Translations under genes and position numbers: made by a program
NCBI GenBank assembly: GCA_964019055.1
Contig: OZ025213.1
Span: 6,684,472-6,748,471, forward strand
Source: Anthopleura xanthogrammica
Lineage: Eukaryota; Cnidaria; Anthozoa; Actiniaria; Actiniidae
Length of the DNA: 64,000 nt
Direction of reading: 5' to 3'
Shown here: positions 1 through 11,032 of the stretch, piece after piece
Layout of the letters: each line of letters begins with the position of its first letter
Numbering within the stretch: the stretch's first letter is position 1
Notes under the pieces: generated by a model
What the model saw: the letters and a program-made list of their open reading frames with translations, nothing else
What the model was told of the DNA's origin: nothing
Databases searched by the model: none

Positions 1-366
1 TAGGATCAAAATTATTTCTTGTAAAAAAAATTAAAAATCATTATTCCTTATAAAAAGAATGAAGTTAAAGACTGAATTTAAAGTATAAGTAATTTGATTG
101 GAGATTATTTTTATTTGAGACGAAAACGCAGACTGCGATGGTCACGAACTCCACACTTCCGCTTCGTGTCAGTCACGTGAACGGGTGACTGGCCGCGTGA
201 CGTGTACGTAGCGCGGCCACTCAGTCCCGAACCACGCAGCCAACACGGGAGTCCATTCGTGTTGTATGCTTACCTTGCTTCGTAACTCGCATAAATATCG
301 ATGTTCAAGACTTTCTTTGGTCACTTAGAACAGTCGGGATAAATTCTTGAGAATTTTTCAATTTCC
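1..366 (+). promoter_or_regulatory. Upstream region of the BEN-domain gene
   Basis: A short GC-richer block (about 125-250) lies in otherwise AT-rich DNA. It contains a CACGTG E-box near 173-178 and several CGTG/ACGT motifs. A TATA-like CATAAATAT sits at about 290-298, roughly 70 bases before the ATG at 367. I read this as the proximal promoter and short 5' UTR of the downstream gene. The assignment rests on motif position only. Confidence 0.4.
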
Positions 367-1251
367 ATGGACAGAAAGTCTTTAATGGATCTCTCGGAAA
401 ACCCGACCCCCGAACGCTTCGCCGCCATCTTGGAGAACCAACGTGCAATTATGGTGAATCAGTCAACCATACTTCATAACCAAAACAAGATCTTAAGAGG
501 CCTAGAGCAGCTCTTTACGCTTATTCCAAACTCACAGAATACTCTTACGAACCAGTCAACGGCGTGCACTCAAAGTCTACCTGTCACACCCGTGGTGAGC
601 GTGCATGGTGTTCTACCGACAGTGGTCGAGCCATCGCGAGTGGATCAGCCAGCGCTCACACAAATCACTGTCGTACCAGCGATGCCCTTGACGATTCCAA
701 CAGCAACTACACGCGCGGATCATCAACAACAACAGCAGCAGCAACCAGCTACTTGTACAATCACAACCCCAGCTCACACTTCAATCCAACCTATTCCACA
801 AACTAGTTTCACCAACTCTTCGATGGTGACTGTTCATCCCGCTCCAGTTCCCGCAGTCCCGATGGCCTCTTCTCCAGACAGTTCAGACGACGAACGAATC
901 CCGCAGTACACGTCACGGAACGATCTCATGCAGATCAAATGTAAAAGTTGTTCCATTGGGAATTTCTCCGTTCAGCTACTTCGACATATCTTCCAACCCG
1001 ATGAGTTAGCAAACCGGAATTGCTCTGGCACCCGCGGCAAAGAACAAGTCGACCCGTTGAGGTTAAAATTCATCAAGGAAACCGTATTCGACCTGTATAA
1101 CATTATTGCTGAAGAACGACTAAACACATGGCGGCACTGTGTTCGTGCAATGGATGAATTTCTACGCCGTCCAAAAAATAACCGAAAATACAAAGACATT
1201 GGTCCTCCAACCTTAGTAGGGCTCAGCCAAAAACTAAACGTGAGTTTCTAA
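367..1251 (+). CDS. BEN-domain protein, 294 aa
   Basis: The reading frame has three parts. Residues 1-50 are an N-terminal helical segment rich in Asn and Gln. Residues 51-185 are a long low-complexity Pro/Thr/Ser/Val linker with a seven-Gln run at 120-126 and an acidic patch (SSDDE) near 172-176. Residues about 195-272 form a C-terminal module that matches the BEN domain pattern: LRHIF followed by DEL, a Cys-Ser-Gly-x-Arg-Gly turn, DPLRLKFIKETVF, then a helix with ERLNTWRHCVRAMDEFLRR. BEN domains bind DNA or chromatin proteins and usually act in transcriptional repression in the nucleus. The stop follows a possible splice donor (AAAC before GTGAGT at about 1240), so the last four residues could be intron read-through and the gene could continue. 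A TATA-like box lies upstream. The family call comes from the pattern by eye. No substrate or partner can be named. Confidence 0.72.
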   Translation: MDRKSLMDLSENPTPERFAAILENQRAIMVNQSTILHNQNKILRGLEQLFTLIPNSQNTLTNQSTACTQSLPVTPVVSVHGVLPTVVEPSRVDQPALTQITVVPAMPLTIPTATTRADHQQQQQQQPATCTITTPAHTSIQPIPQTSFTNSSMVTVHPAPVPAVPMASSPDSSDDERIPQYTSRNDLMQIKCKSCSIGNFSVQLLRHIFQPDELANRNCSGTRGKEQVDPLRLKFIKETVFDLYNIIAEERLNTWRHCVRAMDEFLRRPKNNRKYKDIGPPTLVGLSQKLNVSF

Positions 1252-2728
1252 AAATCAAAGCCCAATCAACTTTCACCTTTAATTGATGAAGGCGGGCGTT
1301 TAGGCAGTCGTGTTTACGATTTATAGTTCCCATAAACTTCATAACAATGAAATAAATCGCGCTTATAACTGACTTAAAAGTACTGTCGTGCAACGCTAAA
1401 AATAACTGCTTTCTTTTTTCAGTTTCCATTATACGAATTTCTGGATAAGAATAAAAAATTCCATTCTCGTTGCACAACAATCTGTTTTTGTTGTACACTC
1501 GTTATCTTAAAGGTCATATCTCCTGAAGTTTAGGCAAAAGATGACATTTATTTCAAAGATTTTGATGGAGATTCTAGGTTTAAATATCATAATATTTTAT
1601 TTTATTTAACCAGGAAATAAAAAAATAATTTTTAGATGTAGACAATTAAGAATAAATGCCATTTTAGTGTTTACATTATTATGTCAATCTTTAATAGTAT
1701 GACATAAATCCCTCTGACATAAAACCCAAAAATTTTTGTTTTAATTTTTTGTTTATTTTTTGTTTATTTTTTTCTAAATTAGAGTTAAAAATATTAACTA
1801 AATATATAAATGTATAAGTTTATCTCTCAAAAATGTACAAGACTGTATCTTCTGTTATTTGTGTTTCTGAAAAGATAGAATTATAAATAAGTTTAAAACT
1901 GAAATAACTGAATTAAAATAATTGACAAATATAAAAGTTTAACCTAAACTTCTATCTGCAATTTCTCATTTGTTATTATTACTTTAAATCGCAATTTATT
2001 ATATCTTATTTCTTTAAAATTTCATTGAAATTATGTTTACAGTCAAAACAGCTCAAGCGTACCCCCCTTGGCTCCATTAATTATTTTATTATTCGAATAT
2101 TGAGTTGATTATTCACTCTGAGGTTTCATTAACAAATCCAGAATCCAAACTTCACATTCATTTTACAACTAAAATTCTAAGGGATGTCCTTTCTAGGAAC
2201 TTTTTCTTGACATTGCAATTGTTGAAGAATCCAGTCAAAACTCAAGTAGATAATTTATTTTCAAGTTTGGAGTCAAAAAGAATAATGAATGAATGAATAT
2301 TTGAATATTAAATTCATTAACAGATTCTAGGGGGGTACTTGACTGTTATAGCTGTTTATGAAGTGCAAACACTACTGTAATCTATGTTAAAACATATCAT
2401 TTAGAGTGATATTACTTAACCCATGAAATAAAAATTACTTGTTAATGTGTAATAATCAAATAAACACAAGAGAAAACAATAGAATTACAGTCTACTAATT
2501 TAGTGTATTAGTCTAATATCTATTTCACTGGTTTAGTAACTTCACCCTAAGTAAAACACTCTATACATGTATGACATGCATTCATTGGATGACAAAATAG
2601 ACCAACAATAGATGTTGCAGTATTTAGTACAAAATAGATTAGTACTGTTTAACAGGTCCAGTGTTTCCACACTAATGTTTATCATTTTAGTTTTATTGAA
2701 ATTGTAATAATTAGATAAGAGAAAAATG
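1252..2728. other. AT-rich non-coding stretch
   Basis: No convincing exon was found on either strand; small open frames here have no domain character. The poly-T and poly-A runs around 1730-1780 look like ordinary low-complexity sequence. The right part may belong to the 3' UTR of the BEN gene or to an intron of the minus-strand RRM-like gene. Confidence 0.5.
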
Positions 2729-3085
2729 TTTTGCTGGGAAGCCATTTCAATGCTAGGTCATGTGATAAAGATTATACTTAGTACAATAGCATACAATTGT
2801 TTGAGAAGCCACTTGAATGTCATGTAACGGATTGTATGAATTGGTAGGGAAATATTTTGCTGGGAAGCCATTTTACTGCTCAGCTAGGTCATGTGATAGA
2901 GATTATACTTAGTACGATAGCATACAATTGCTTTAGAATCCACTTGAATGTCATGTAACAGATTGTATGAATTGGTAGGGAAATATTTTGCTGGGAAGCC
3001 ATTTTACTGCTACATCATGTGATACAGATAATAATTAGTACAACAGCATACAATTGCTTGAGAAGCCACTTGAATGTTCTCAGGA
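2729..3085. repeat. Minisatellite, three units of about 126-131 bp
   Basis: The phrase TTTTGCTGGGAAGCCATTT starts at 2729, 2855 and 2986. Between these starts the rest of the unit also repeats, including CATGTGATA, ATTATACTTAGTAC, AGCATACAATTG and CCACTTGAATGT. The third unit is truncated near 3085. Each unit contains about 125-131 bases and differs from its neighbours at scattered positions. Confidence 0.9.
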
Positions 3086-3189
3086 GATTGAAGTCCTTTT
3101 GTTTTGTCCTCCAAATTGAGCTGCTTTGACATCATGTGAAAGGGGTCTATTGAAGCTAAACCCTATTTCATTTTGCTTATCACACCTAC

Positions 3190-3275
3190 CCTAAAACAAC
3201 CTCTGGGCTGATCAAGATCAGGGCATGACTAATATAACTCTCAAATTAAATTTCAATTTAGCTAGTTTGTTAAAC
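3190..3275 (-). repeat. SINE 3'-tail fragment
   Basis: The stretch ACCCTAAAACAACCTCTGGG followed by GATCAAGATCAGGGCATGAC matches similar blocks at 5108, 7652, 24710 and 25396. This is the 3' tail of an interspersed element whose tRNA-like head is seen at 17.3 kb; here only the tail survives. Confidence 0.6.
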
Positions 3276-3394
3276 TCCGTAAAGGCTTATGGCATTCCAC
3301 TTGGGTAAAGTGTAAATTTAGTACATCAGTAGTAGTAGAATGTTTCCCAGACACAAAATCCATGGCATAAACAATAGTACATGATAGTTCTTAC

Positions 3395-6300
3395 CCATAA
3401 GTATAGCTGTTATTGCCCTCATTTGGAACAACAAACACATCTTTTGGAACAGCCACTTCAATAAAAAGCTGGACAAGTTCCCTCTGAAATAAAATATGTT
3501 AATAACATTAGTAACTGGAAACTTACGGAAAAGTTTTTAGAAGGGGTGCACCATATATCAGGACGTTTGCAAGCTCAAGCATCAATAACGTGATAGATAT
3601 CAGCTTATCTGGGGGGAGGGGGGGGGGATGTGTGCATCTCCTGCTCCCCTGACCTAGATCCACCCCTGATATCACCATTTCATAATAGAAAGATAACATT
3701 TTGATAATTTGTGTAAAAAAAGCCTCTTTTTTTGATCATCTTTTGTTAATATTTAGTATCATCAAAACTTCTTTCGTAACATCACTGTTAAATTCTTGTG
3801 TTCTTAAAATGGACTAAACTGATTACTAGTTTATATTTGAGTTAACTCTAGTTGAAGCTAGGTAGTTGAATGTTTAAAAAGTACAAAAAAAGTTATAGGT
3901 ATAATATATTTCTTTTCAATCCGATAAAAATGTTCAAAAGTAAGAAGTATTCCTAGCCTGTTGTGCACTAGAACTGTAAAATAAAGCTATATAGAAATGT
4001 GAAGTCTTGTTTCATTGATTATATTGAATATCATTTTCAAGTGGGAAAAAGGATGCTTAAGTGCTTCAGAAATATTTAAGATATTTCACAGACACTCTAG
4101 TGTAAAAACCCTCTTTGGGACTTCGACTACTGTCAATACACAATTGGGCTTTTTTCTCTGACATCCTTAATCTATGGAATTTCAATATATTATGCTCAAA
4201 ATCTCTCAGGGATAGGGTAAGGCCTTGGATCCATTTTTAAAAAGTAAGAAAATCCAAACAATAGACTTTTCTCACACAGCAGCAATGTTGACTGCAGCAA
4301 TAGTTTTTTCCTTGCTTAGCCTAGCTCACATTCAAGCATTTCAGGATGAGGTTATGCAGGTTTAAACAAAGGTTTTTATTCTTATGGGAATTGACCTGGT
4401 GCCATGCAATAAAGGTCCATAATCATGCAACAAACGTTCACACAACAACACACAACTATTGATTTTCTTAGAATTTACAAGATATAAAAAATTGGAATAC
4501 TGGCTTTGAACCATGGATAAACTATTATCACACAAACTTACCACTGTTACGTCAGAAGGCAGTCTACCTACATACACAGAAAATAGGCTTTTCCTCCACT
4601 TGTGTAGCTCCCTTGGACTTAGTAGTCTTTCTTTCTCATAAATTTCCAGATGTAAATCTATTTATAGAAAAAAAAGAGCAAAGCAACTTGGCTTAGAAAT
4701 CATATAGCTTTGAGCAGTGTGTTTTAAGACTTGAAATATACCCTTTTCAAATATGGCATCTATTATGCAAACAAGGATTCTGAGAATGTCCCGGATGTCA
4801 AAACCCAATGATTTTCACTAGCAGCATCCATAACTGGAATGCCCCGGATTTTTAAAAACTTAATCATTATCACTCATGACATCTGGGCCATACTCGGACT
4901 CTCCGTTTGACATCACAGATGCCATATTTGAAAAGGGTCTATTATGCTTTTCAAAATAGACACTTGCAGTAACTGTTGTAAATCTCAATCACTGGGTCAA
5001 ACAATAGTCAGTCTTCTCTTAGTCTAAAATGTTTGTAATGCATATTGCTTCATTCATTTTATTTTTTCATTTATAAACTACAAAAAAATCAAATTTATGA
5101 ATTTGATACCCTAAAACAGCCTCTGGGCTGATGAAATTCAGGGCATGGCTAACTCACAGATCGAATTGGAATTTATAGTGTAAGGTTTTGTGGTGTCACA
5201 GGAAAAAATTTCAAAATCCCAATTTAGACGATTTGGGAAATTCTTGGGAATTTTTCCCAATAATGGGAAAAAATTGGGATAAAATTGGGAAACCAAATAA
5301 ACAATATTGGGAATTTATTGGAAAGGCTTCTGTTCGGTTTCCTGATAACAATAATTTCCCAACATCGGGAAAGTGAAACCAATCAAATCCCAATATTGGT
5401 AATATTTTGGGATTAAATTTCCAACAAAAACCCAAACATGGGAATAAATTGAAAAAAATTACAAACTGAATCCCAAAAATGGGAATTAAATGGGACTGTA
5501 CTTCCAATCAAAACCCAAATATGGGAATAAATTGAAAATAATTACAAACTGAATCCCAAAAATGGGATTTTATTGGGAATACTTTGACCTCATAAAAACC
5601 CAATTTGATCATATATTGGGACAGTAATTTCCCAATTATGGGATTTTATTGGGAATACTTTGACCACATAAAAACCCAATTTGATCATATATTGGGACAG
5701 TAATTTCCCAATTATGGGATTTTATTGGGAATACTAACCTTTGACCACATAAAAACCCAATTTGATCATATATTGGGACAGTAATTTCCCAATTATGGGA
5801 TTTTATTGGGATTACTTTGACCACATAAAAACCCAATTTGATCATAAATTGGGACAGTAATTTCCCAATTATGGGATTTTGCTGGGAATACTTTGACCAC
5901 AGATTTGGATTTGGTACCACTTTCCCAATATTGGGAAATATTGGGAAATTCCCAAGGAAAACCCAAAAATATCCCAAATTTTCCCAAGTTGGGATTTTGA
6001 AATTTTTTCCTGTGTGTGAGGAAAACTGGAGAACCTAGAGAAAAGCCCTTGAATAAAGAGAGAGACCTAATAAACTCTGCTCACATGACATATCCACTCC
6101 AGAAATTGAACTTGAGACCCCAGAGGTGTTAGGCAAGTGCACTACTGCTATGCTACCCTTGGTTATTGCTGTCTGCTGGTGGTTCACTTTGAGGAATCAC
6201 AATAATTTGTTATCCTTTATTTCACATGCAAACTATTATAGACAGTATTTATCCAAAATGCCACTCAAAACTAATGACAATAAACCAAAACAAAATGCAT

Positions 6301-7455
6301 GCTGGGCCAAAACAAAGTAGAGAATGAACACCTAGACCTATAAAACCCTTGAACTATAAGAAAATCCCTACTTGGGGATTAAAGCAATAAAATATTATCA
6401 TCAAAAACATCTTCTTAAAATCCTCAATGGAAGAGATTTTTTGTTTGACCCCAGATTCCCCCAGATTGGGAATAAGTGGAGGGGTCTAATCTAAAAGAGC
6501 TGCAAATTAATATTATTTGCATTCCGTTTTCCTCTATTTCGAGGACCCTTCTCTAAACCACGATAGTGATGTTGGTACTATCATTAAAGAATGTTATTAC
6601 AGTCTCCATCACATTTTTCCCCCAAATACAACATACCATCTTTTTCTTCTTGGCATACTTGGGCTGGAGATCTGTTACCTTGAGGAGTCCCGCTACCTTG
6701 AGGAGTCCCCTACAATTAGAAAAATCCTCTGGATCAAACATCAAACAGTTATTATTATTGCCTGGTTTAGGGGGGAGGGGGCGTTGGAGTATTTTTGTTG
6801 TGAAATCATAAAGATCAACTGATCCCTGCTGATGCAATATCTTTATTTATGATTCTCCCTTTACTGGTTGCTACTTTCTCAGTCATGTGTGGTCCCCCAC
6901 TTTGATACCAGTCAATATATTATAGCTGATCCAGGGGCAGATCCAGGGGTGGTCAGACAGACAGACAAATTTATTTCATTTGCGGGATAGCCACCCCCAC
7001 CCCCCACCCCCCACCTTTTTGGAATGACAAAATATACTAGTGTGATAAAATACAACTTTTCTATAAAAAAAATGCACATTTTTATTTCAGAGGCGGATCC
7101 AAGGGTGGCGAGGGAGGTGACTAGTCACCCCCTCCCTTTTGCACAAATGAAATAAAAATGTGTTCATAACTGAAAAACATTTATCCAAATAAACTAAATT
7201 CACTTGGTTTACTTGAAGCTCTCAAAATAATTTCTGTCAATTCAAGACCCCATTTTTTCATCACTTTCCCACCTTTTATGGGTTTCCTGTGGTATTGACT
7301 CGAGTTACGTGTAGCAGCAACCCCTTTTTATAAAATCCTGGATCCAACCCTGGGGTGTAGGGTCTCACATCATTGGATACTTTCTCTATACCAACCTGGT
7401 TTGAGCCTTTTAAAAGGTCTAAAAGAGCCTTAGAAATGTCGCCAGTGCTGGCCAT
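3395..7455 (-). CDS. RRM-like protein, 5' part of a multi-exon gene
   Basis: Four minus-strand exons join with matching phases: 7396-7455 (start ATG at 7455-7453), 6637-6709, 4542-4657 and 3395-3483. Each internal boundary has AG and GT signals, and the phases 0, 1, 0 agree across the joins. The product starts MASTGDISKALLDLLKGSNQ, then has a Gly/Pro/Gln-rich exon, then a charged helix (IYEKERLLSPRELHKW). It ends in SVYVGRLPSDVTV, helix RELVQLFIEV and strand VFVVPNEG, stopping at YTYG. VYVGRLP looks like RNP2 of an RNA-recognition motif, and RNP1 would begin the next exon, which I could not find to the left. A weak point is the donor after 7396 (GTTGGT). The 7396 exon could instead begin at an acceptor at 7467. 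Phase agreement is strong support for a real gene; the RRM label is moderate. Confidence 0.5.
3540..3675. repeat. Degenerate GGATCC-type MITE
   Basis: A G-run and C-rich segment ends in CTAGATCCACCCCTG, the terminal motif also seen at 11271 and 55630. The left end (AAGGGGTGCACC at about 3541) is poorly preserved. Confidence 0.45.
5197..6014. mobile_element. TGGGAA-rich DNA transposon-like element with 26-bp TIRs
   Basis: The left end 5197-5222 reads CACAGGAAAAAATTTCAAAA then TCCCAA. The right end 5989-6014 is its exact reverse complement. TGT directly flanks both ends, consistent with a 3-bp target duplication. The interior is built from TTGGGAA and TTCCCAA words in both orientations and contains a 76-bp tandem array. 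It encodes no recognisable transposase, so it would be non-autonomous. CAC-starting TIRs with a short duplication suggest the CACTA/Chapaev group, but this is inference. Confidence 0.78.
5573..5908. repeat. 76-bp tandem array, just over four units
   Basis: Units begin at 5573, 5649, 5725, 5806 and 5882 (partial). Each starts TTGGGAATACTTTGACC (the last begins CTGGG) and contains CCCAATTTGATCATATATTG. The third unit carries a 5-bp insertion (TAACC), giving 81 bp. A related diverged array of about 80-bp units occupies roughly 5400-5570. The array lies inside the TIR-bounded element. Confidence 0.92.
6930..7130. repeat. GGATCC-type MITE ends, degenerate
   Basis: GGGGCAGATCCAGGGGTGG at about 6941 and AGGCGGATCCAAGGGTGG at about 7090 match the terminal motif of the element that is intact at 55466-55630. 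At least two fragments of that family are clustered here. Confidence 0.5.
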
Positions 7456-7651
7456 TAGTTGAAGCACTGAATAGTTTTATTACTCCACAACTAGTCTGCA
7501 AATAATACAGAAAACAAATGTAAAGGAACTCTGGTAGGGACCAAAGTTGGGGCTCTACTAATCAGTTCCTAATTTAGGTTATTTATAGGATTCGGTTTAA
7601 CACCTCAAAAACTTAAAAATCCTTCAACCTTTCAAATTTTATTGTTATCCT

Positions 7652-7720
7652 GAAATAACTGCCAGACTGATGAAAGTCAGGGCACCACTAACTCTCACAT
7701 CAAAGGGAAGTTGCATTTTA
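7652..7720 (-). repeat. SINE 3'-tail fragment
   Basis: The block ATCCTGAAATAACTGCCAGA then CTGATGAAAGTCAGGGCACC is a diverged copy of the tail found at 3190 and 5108. Confidence 0.5.
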
Positions 7721-7961
7721 TTATTGTACCCTGCTGTAGAGAAGAGGATTTCACCATGTAGGGAGTCACATACTCCTTTGAAAGTCCAATGCTCAACCAA
7801 CTCAGGCAACCGGGTGATGGTTTTTGCATACAGTACTTAAAGATTATCTATCAGCTATGTTGTCAGTTCTTTAGAAAAAAACTTTTGCAACCAGGCTGAA
7901 CATAAGGGTATATCAGAGTAGGGAGTGGAGATGGAGGATTTTCATCACAGAGGATTTCTAT

Positions 7962-8227
7962 CAGGGTGGTACAGGGGTTACGTGTGATGCATGATTTGGC
8001 CTATTTTTGGACCGTGATTTGTGAAATTAAAAAAATAAGTCTATGATTTGTGAATTTCACAACCCCTGTGATGTGTGATCTGCTTATTTTGTAGACCGTG
8101 ATTTGTGAAAATTCGTATTACACCCTAAATCCTTGTATCAAGGTTATTCATTAATCATATTTCATGATTCTTGAAGTTATGAAAAAATTGTCCGTGATTT
8201 GTGATCGATACCCCCTGTGCCACCCTG
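7962..8227. mobile_element. 266-bp MITE with CAGGGTGG termini
   Basis: The left end is CAGGGTGGTACAGGGG and the right end is its near-perfect inverted copy (CCCCCTGTGCCACCCTG). A direct TTCTAT abuts both ends, giving a 6-bp target duplication. Inside, the phrase CCGTGATTTGTGA recurs three times. No coding capacity was seen. Confidence 0.85.
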
Positions 8228-8361
8228 TTCTATCTCATATGTTATATCCATCAAATTCAAATTTATCATCTTTAATATTATCTTATTCTCCAAATATCTT
8301 CATGTAAAAATAATTTAGGATTCAAAAACATATTAAAAGAATCAGGGGTTTGGTGACTTAA

Positions 8362-9475
8362 GGAGGCTCAAAAGGGTTTTCCTTCAACGAGCGTGTGCGT
8401 GCTCCTAAATAACATAGCACTGAATCATTTGAACTTTGAAATAGGAAATTTTTTTTTTGTAATTTTTTTTTTACTTTGCATGTGGCTTTTATTTAGGGGG
8501 GGACTTGCCTATTTACCAGCCACAGTTGCTATGGAAAGGATTTAAATCTCTAAAAGGTTTTTCTTATATTATAACTTCCTAAATGAAACCAATTTGTGAA
8601 ATTGATCATTTTCTGATATGTGCGGTGATGTCATCTCTCTTGCACAATTTATGACGTCATAGTTCATTAAAAATTAAAAAACAAGCATGCATTTGATCGG
8701 ATTGACCCACAAATAAGCGAAATCATAGCTGAATGAATTGAAACAAAATTGAGCATTATTTTTGAAAACGGTAAAAAGGCCAGGCTACCAAGCCATGTTG
8801 AATTTTTTTTAATCTAAATATTTTCCCACTTGCTTAACGTAGAGTAAAATCCATGCTTAACTTTGTTCTAATTCTTGTCAAAGATAACTTTGCTTATTTT
8901 CGGGTCAAACTGACTAAATGCACGCTTGTTTTTTAATTTTTTATGAAATATGACGTCGTTAATGACGCAAGAGTGATGACATCATCACACATCAGAAAAT
9001 GGTCCATTTCACAAATTGGTTTCATCATGACCTTAAAACATTACAAAAACCTCTTGGACGTTTTTAAAACCTTTACTTAGCAACTGTGGCTGGTAAATAG
9101 GTAATCCCCCCTTAAAGGTTCGTAAGTGTTAAAAAAAATGAAAAAATTCTGAATGGGGAATGTCCTAAAATAAACTTCATTGATTTTGATAATTCCTCAT
9201 TACATAATTTTTTCTTTTTCTGTCAAATCAAAGATTTTAAACGATTTTCACCGTACAGTTTTTGAGTTGTGATTTTTTAAATGAAAAACTTTGCACAAAT
9301 TTGAAAGTGTTCTATCGTTGTCATGGCAACGTGTGACATTTTTATTTTCATTCCAATCTTTACTTTATGGTCTTTGGTCTTCTGGGTCAACTTACTGTCA
9401 TATATTAGCAAGATAAAGTTTTCAGGGTCGTTTTCGTTAGTGTATATGCCAGTTCAAAAACCCTTTCTAGCCTCC
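8362..9475. mobile_element. 1.1-kb foldback element flanked by TTAA
   Basis: TTAA at 8358-8361 and 9476-9479 flanks inverted ends GGAGGCT...AAAGGGTTTT. The two halves are inverted copies over much of their length. For example, ACCAGCCACAGTTGCTA near 8516 pairs with TAGCAACTGTGGCTGGT near 9077. GAAACCAATTTGTGAAAT near 8584 pairs with its complement near 9005. The TGACGTCAT-type segments also mirror each other. The centre is near 8850. TTAA target duplication is the hallmark of piggyBac-type transposition. There is no transposase reading frame. Confidence 0.82.
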
Positions 9476-9479
9476 TTAA

Positions 9480-10365
9480 GCTTAACGTGAGAAAAAAGGT
9501 CTAAAGTTGAGCTGAAATGGAGCCCTTCAGTTTTGAAGGTGAATCACAGAAGTTAACGAATCATTTCACGTGTTTAAAAAACGCTTTATAGGAACTCCAT
9601 GAAAATGTTAATCTACTCGTCCCTCCCTTATGACAAATATTCCTTCATCGACGATACCCCGGATTTGACAAGCCGGAGTTTACCGCAAGACTTTGGCGCG
9701 TTTGACATTTCATTCAAGCATGCTCAAAACTTGGAGCTCAACACGCAAACCATTCACGACTTGACATTTTGAGCTAAAATTAGGAACCATGATAAACTAC
9801 TATCCCTAAAAGAGAACCTAAAGACCCTTTGGACATTAAATGGAGTTAAAGTTTGCAGATTATGGGGTAAGTTTTGAATAGTTTAGCGTGGAACGAATGA
9901 CTTGGCTGTCTTGACAGAACTCACCTCAAACGGTCCTAAAAACGAATTCTTCTAGTAATAGTCTGAAGTCCCACAAGGCGTGCATCGAGATTTGTTCAGC
10001 TAGCATCACCTGGGAAACTTGGAAACTAAGTCTTGATATTTTCTTCAAAGTACCGTGGTATTCGATTATTTGGTTCAAGTGATACGATGCACGTGGAGTA
10101 AATTTCCATCACTTGTAGTCGCCGCAGCGCTCCGTAACACAGGGAGCCCGTTCAAAATATTATCGCTATTTAAGATACATTTGTCAAGTGTCAAGTGTCG
10201 TCCTCCTACATGTTTTTTTTCTGTGGTTGTTGCTTAAGAAATAAAAAAATCCTCATGAATTAGAGTGCATTTAGTTAAACTGTTGAATAGTTGACGTAAG
10301 ACTAAAGAAAACTAGAATTAAAGTAAGAAAATGAATGAAAATTGAGACATGTCCGAAAGGTAGTA
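9480..10365. other. Unassigned stretch
   Basis: No domain-bearing reading frame, repeat or RNA gene was recognised. It lies between the foldback element and a microsatellite, upstream of the RRM-like gene on the minus strand. Confidence 0.4.
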
Positions 10366-10520
10366 AGTAAGAAAGAAAGAACGACCGATCGATCAACCGA
10401 CCGAACGAACGATAGAACGAACGAACGAACGAACGAACAACGAACGAACGAATAACGAACGAATGAAAGAATGAATAAATGAATGAATAGACGAACGAAC
10501 GAACGAATGGACGAACGAAC
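10366..10520. repeat. Imperfect CGAA/GAAT tetranucleotide microsatellite
   Basis: Runs of AAGA, CGAA, CGAT and GAAT units follow each other. Open frames with Arg/Asn/Glu on one strand and Ser/Phe/Val/Arg on the other are translation artefacts of the repeat. Confidence 0.9.
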
Positions 10521-11032
10521 TAAAAGAAAACGCGGACGGTCGCTGGACAGACGAAAAGATCTAACGAACAAAGGAAAGAAAAGCAAGCAAGAGACTTTTC
10601 TAATATTGGATGCCATGTTCACGCACTTCGTTATTGCAACTCATTCGCGTATCACGCACACACCAGTTTGAATAAAGATAGCCTTGTTGAATATTGAGTA
10701 TGAATTATAGAAATTGGTATATAATATTTACACAAAATGGGATCTCATATTGGCCACAGTATTCAACATGTTCAAACTGAAACACGTTATAGTTTAACCC
10801 AGTTTTGGCTTCCACAAGACTCTCGTAATCAGTTATCGTTACGATTAGAGTCTTTATTGTGCTTCAGTACATACCTCGAGTCTGAAAATAGGAGCCCATG
10901 AAGAAGGTTTGTCAATTTAAAAAAAAAATTTTTAATAGGAAACAGCTTTGAAAATTGCCTTTTCTTGGCTTATTTTGCAGAATATTGGTACAAAAGTCAC
11001 TGAAGTCTCGGAAGTCTTTGACGGACTGATAT

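Larger units (their letters stand above)
5104..6170 (-). repeat. tRNA-derived SINE split by a younger insertion
   Basis: On the minus strand a degenerate tRNA-like head lies around 6170-6100. It is followed by the body motif that reads as GGTTTTCC-type sequence at 6017-6060. The tail (AACAGCCTCTGGGCTGATGA then CAGGGCATGGCTAACTCACA) lies at 5108-5160. The TGGGAA-rich element at 5197-6014 sits between body and tail. The same head-body-tail order is seen at 17.2-17.4 kb and 25.3-25.5 kb without that insertion. Confidence 0.6.

Noticed and set aside
5211..5977. Several 60-113 codon frames with repeated FPIMGK/PNIGK-type residues on both strands
   Set aside because: They are translations of the TGGGAA-word element and its 76-bp array, present on both strands equally.
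10302..10622. Ser/Phe/Arg-rich 106-codon frame on the minus strand
   Set aside because: It is the translation of a tetranucleotide microsatellite.
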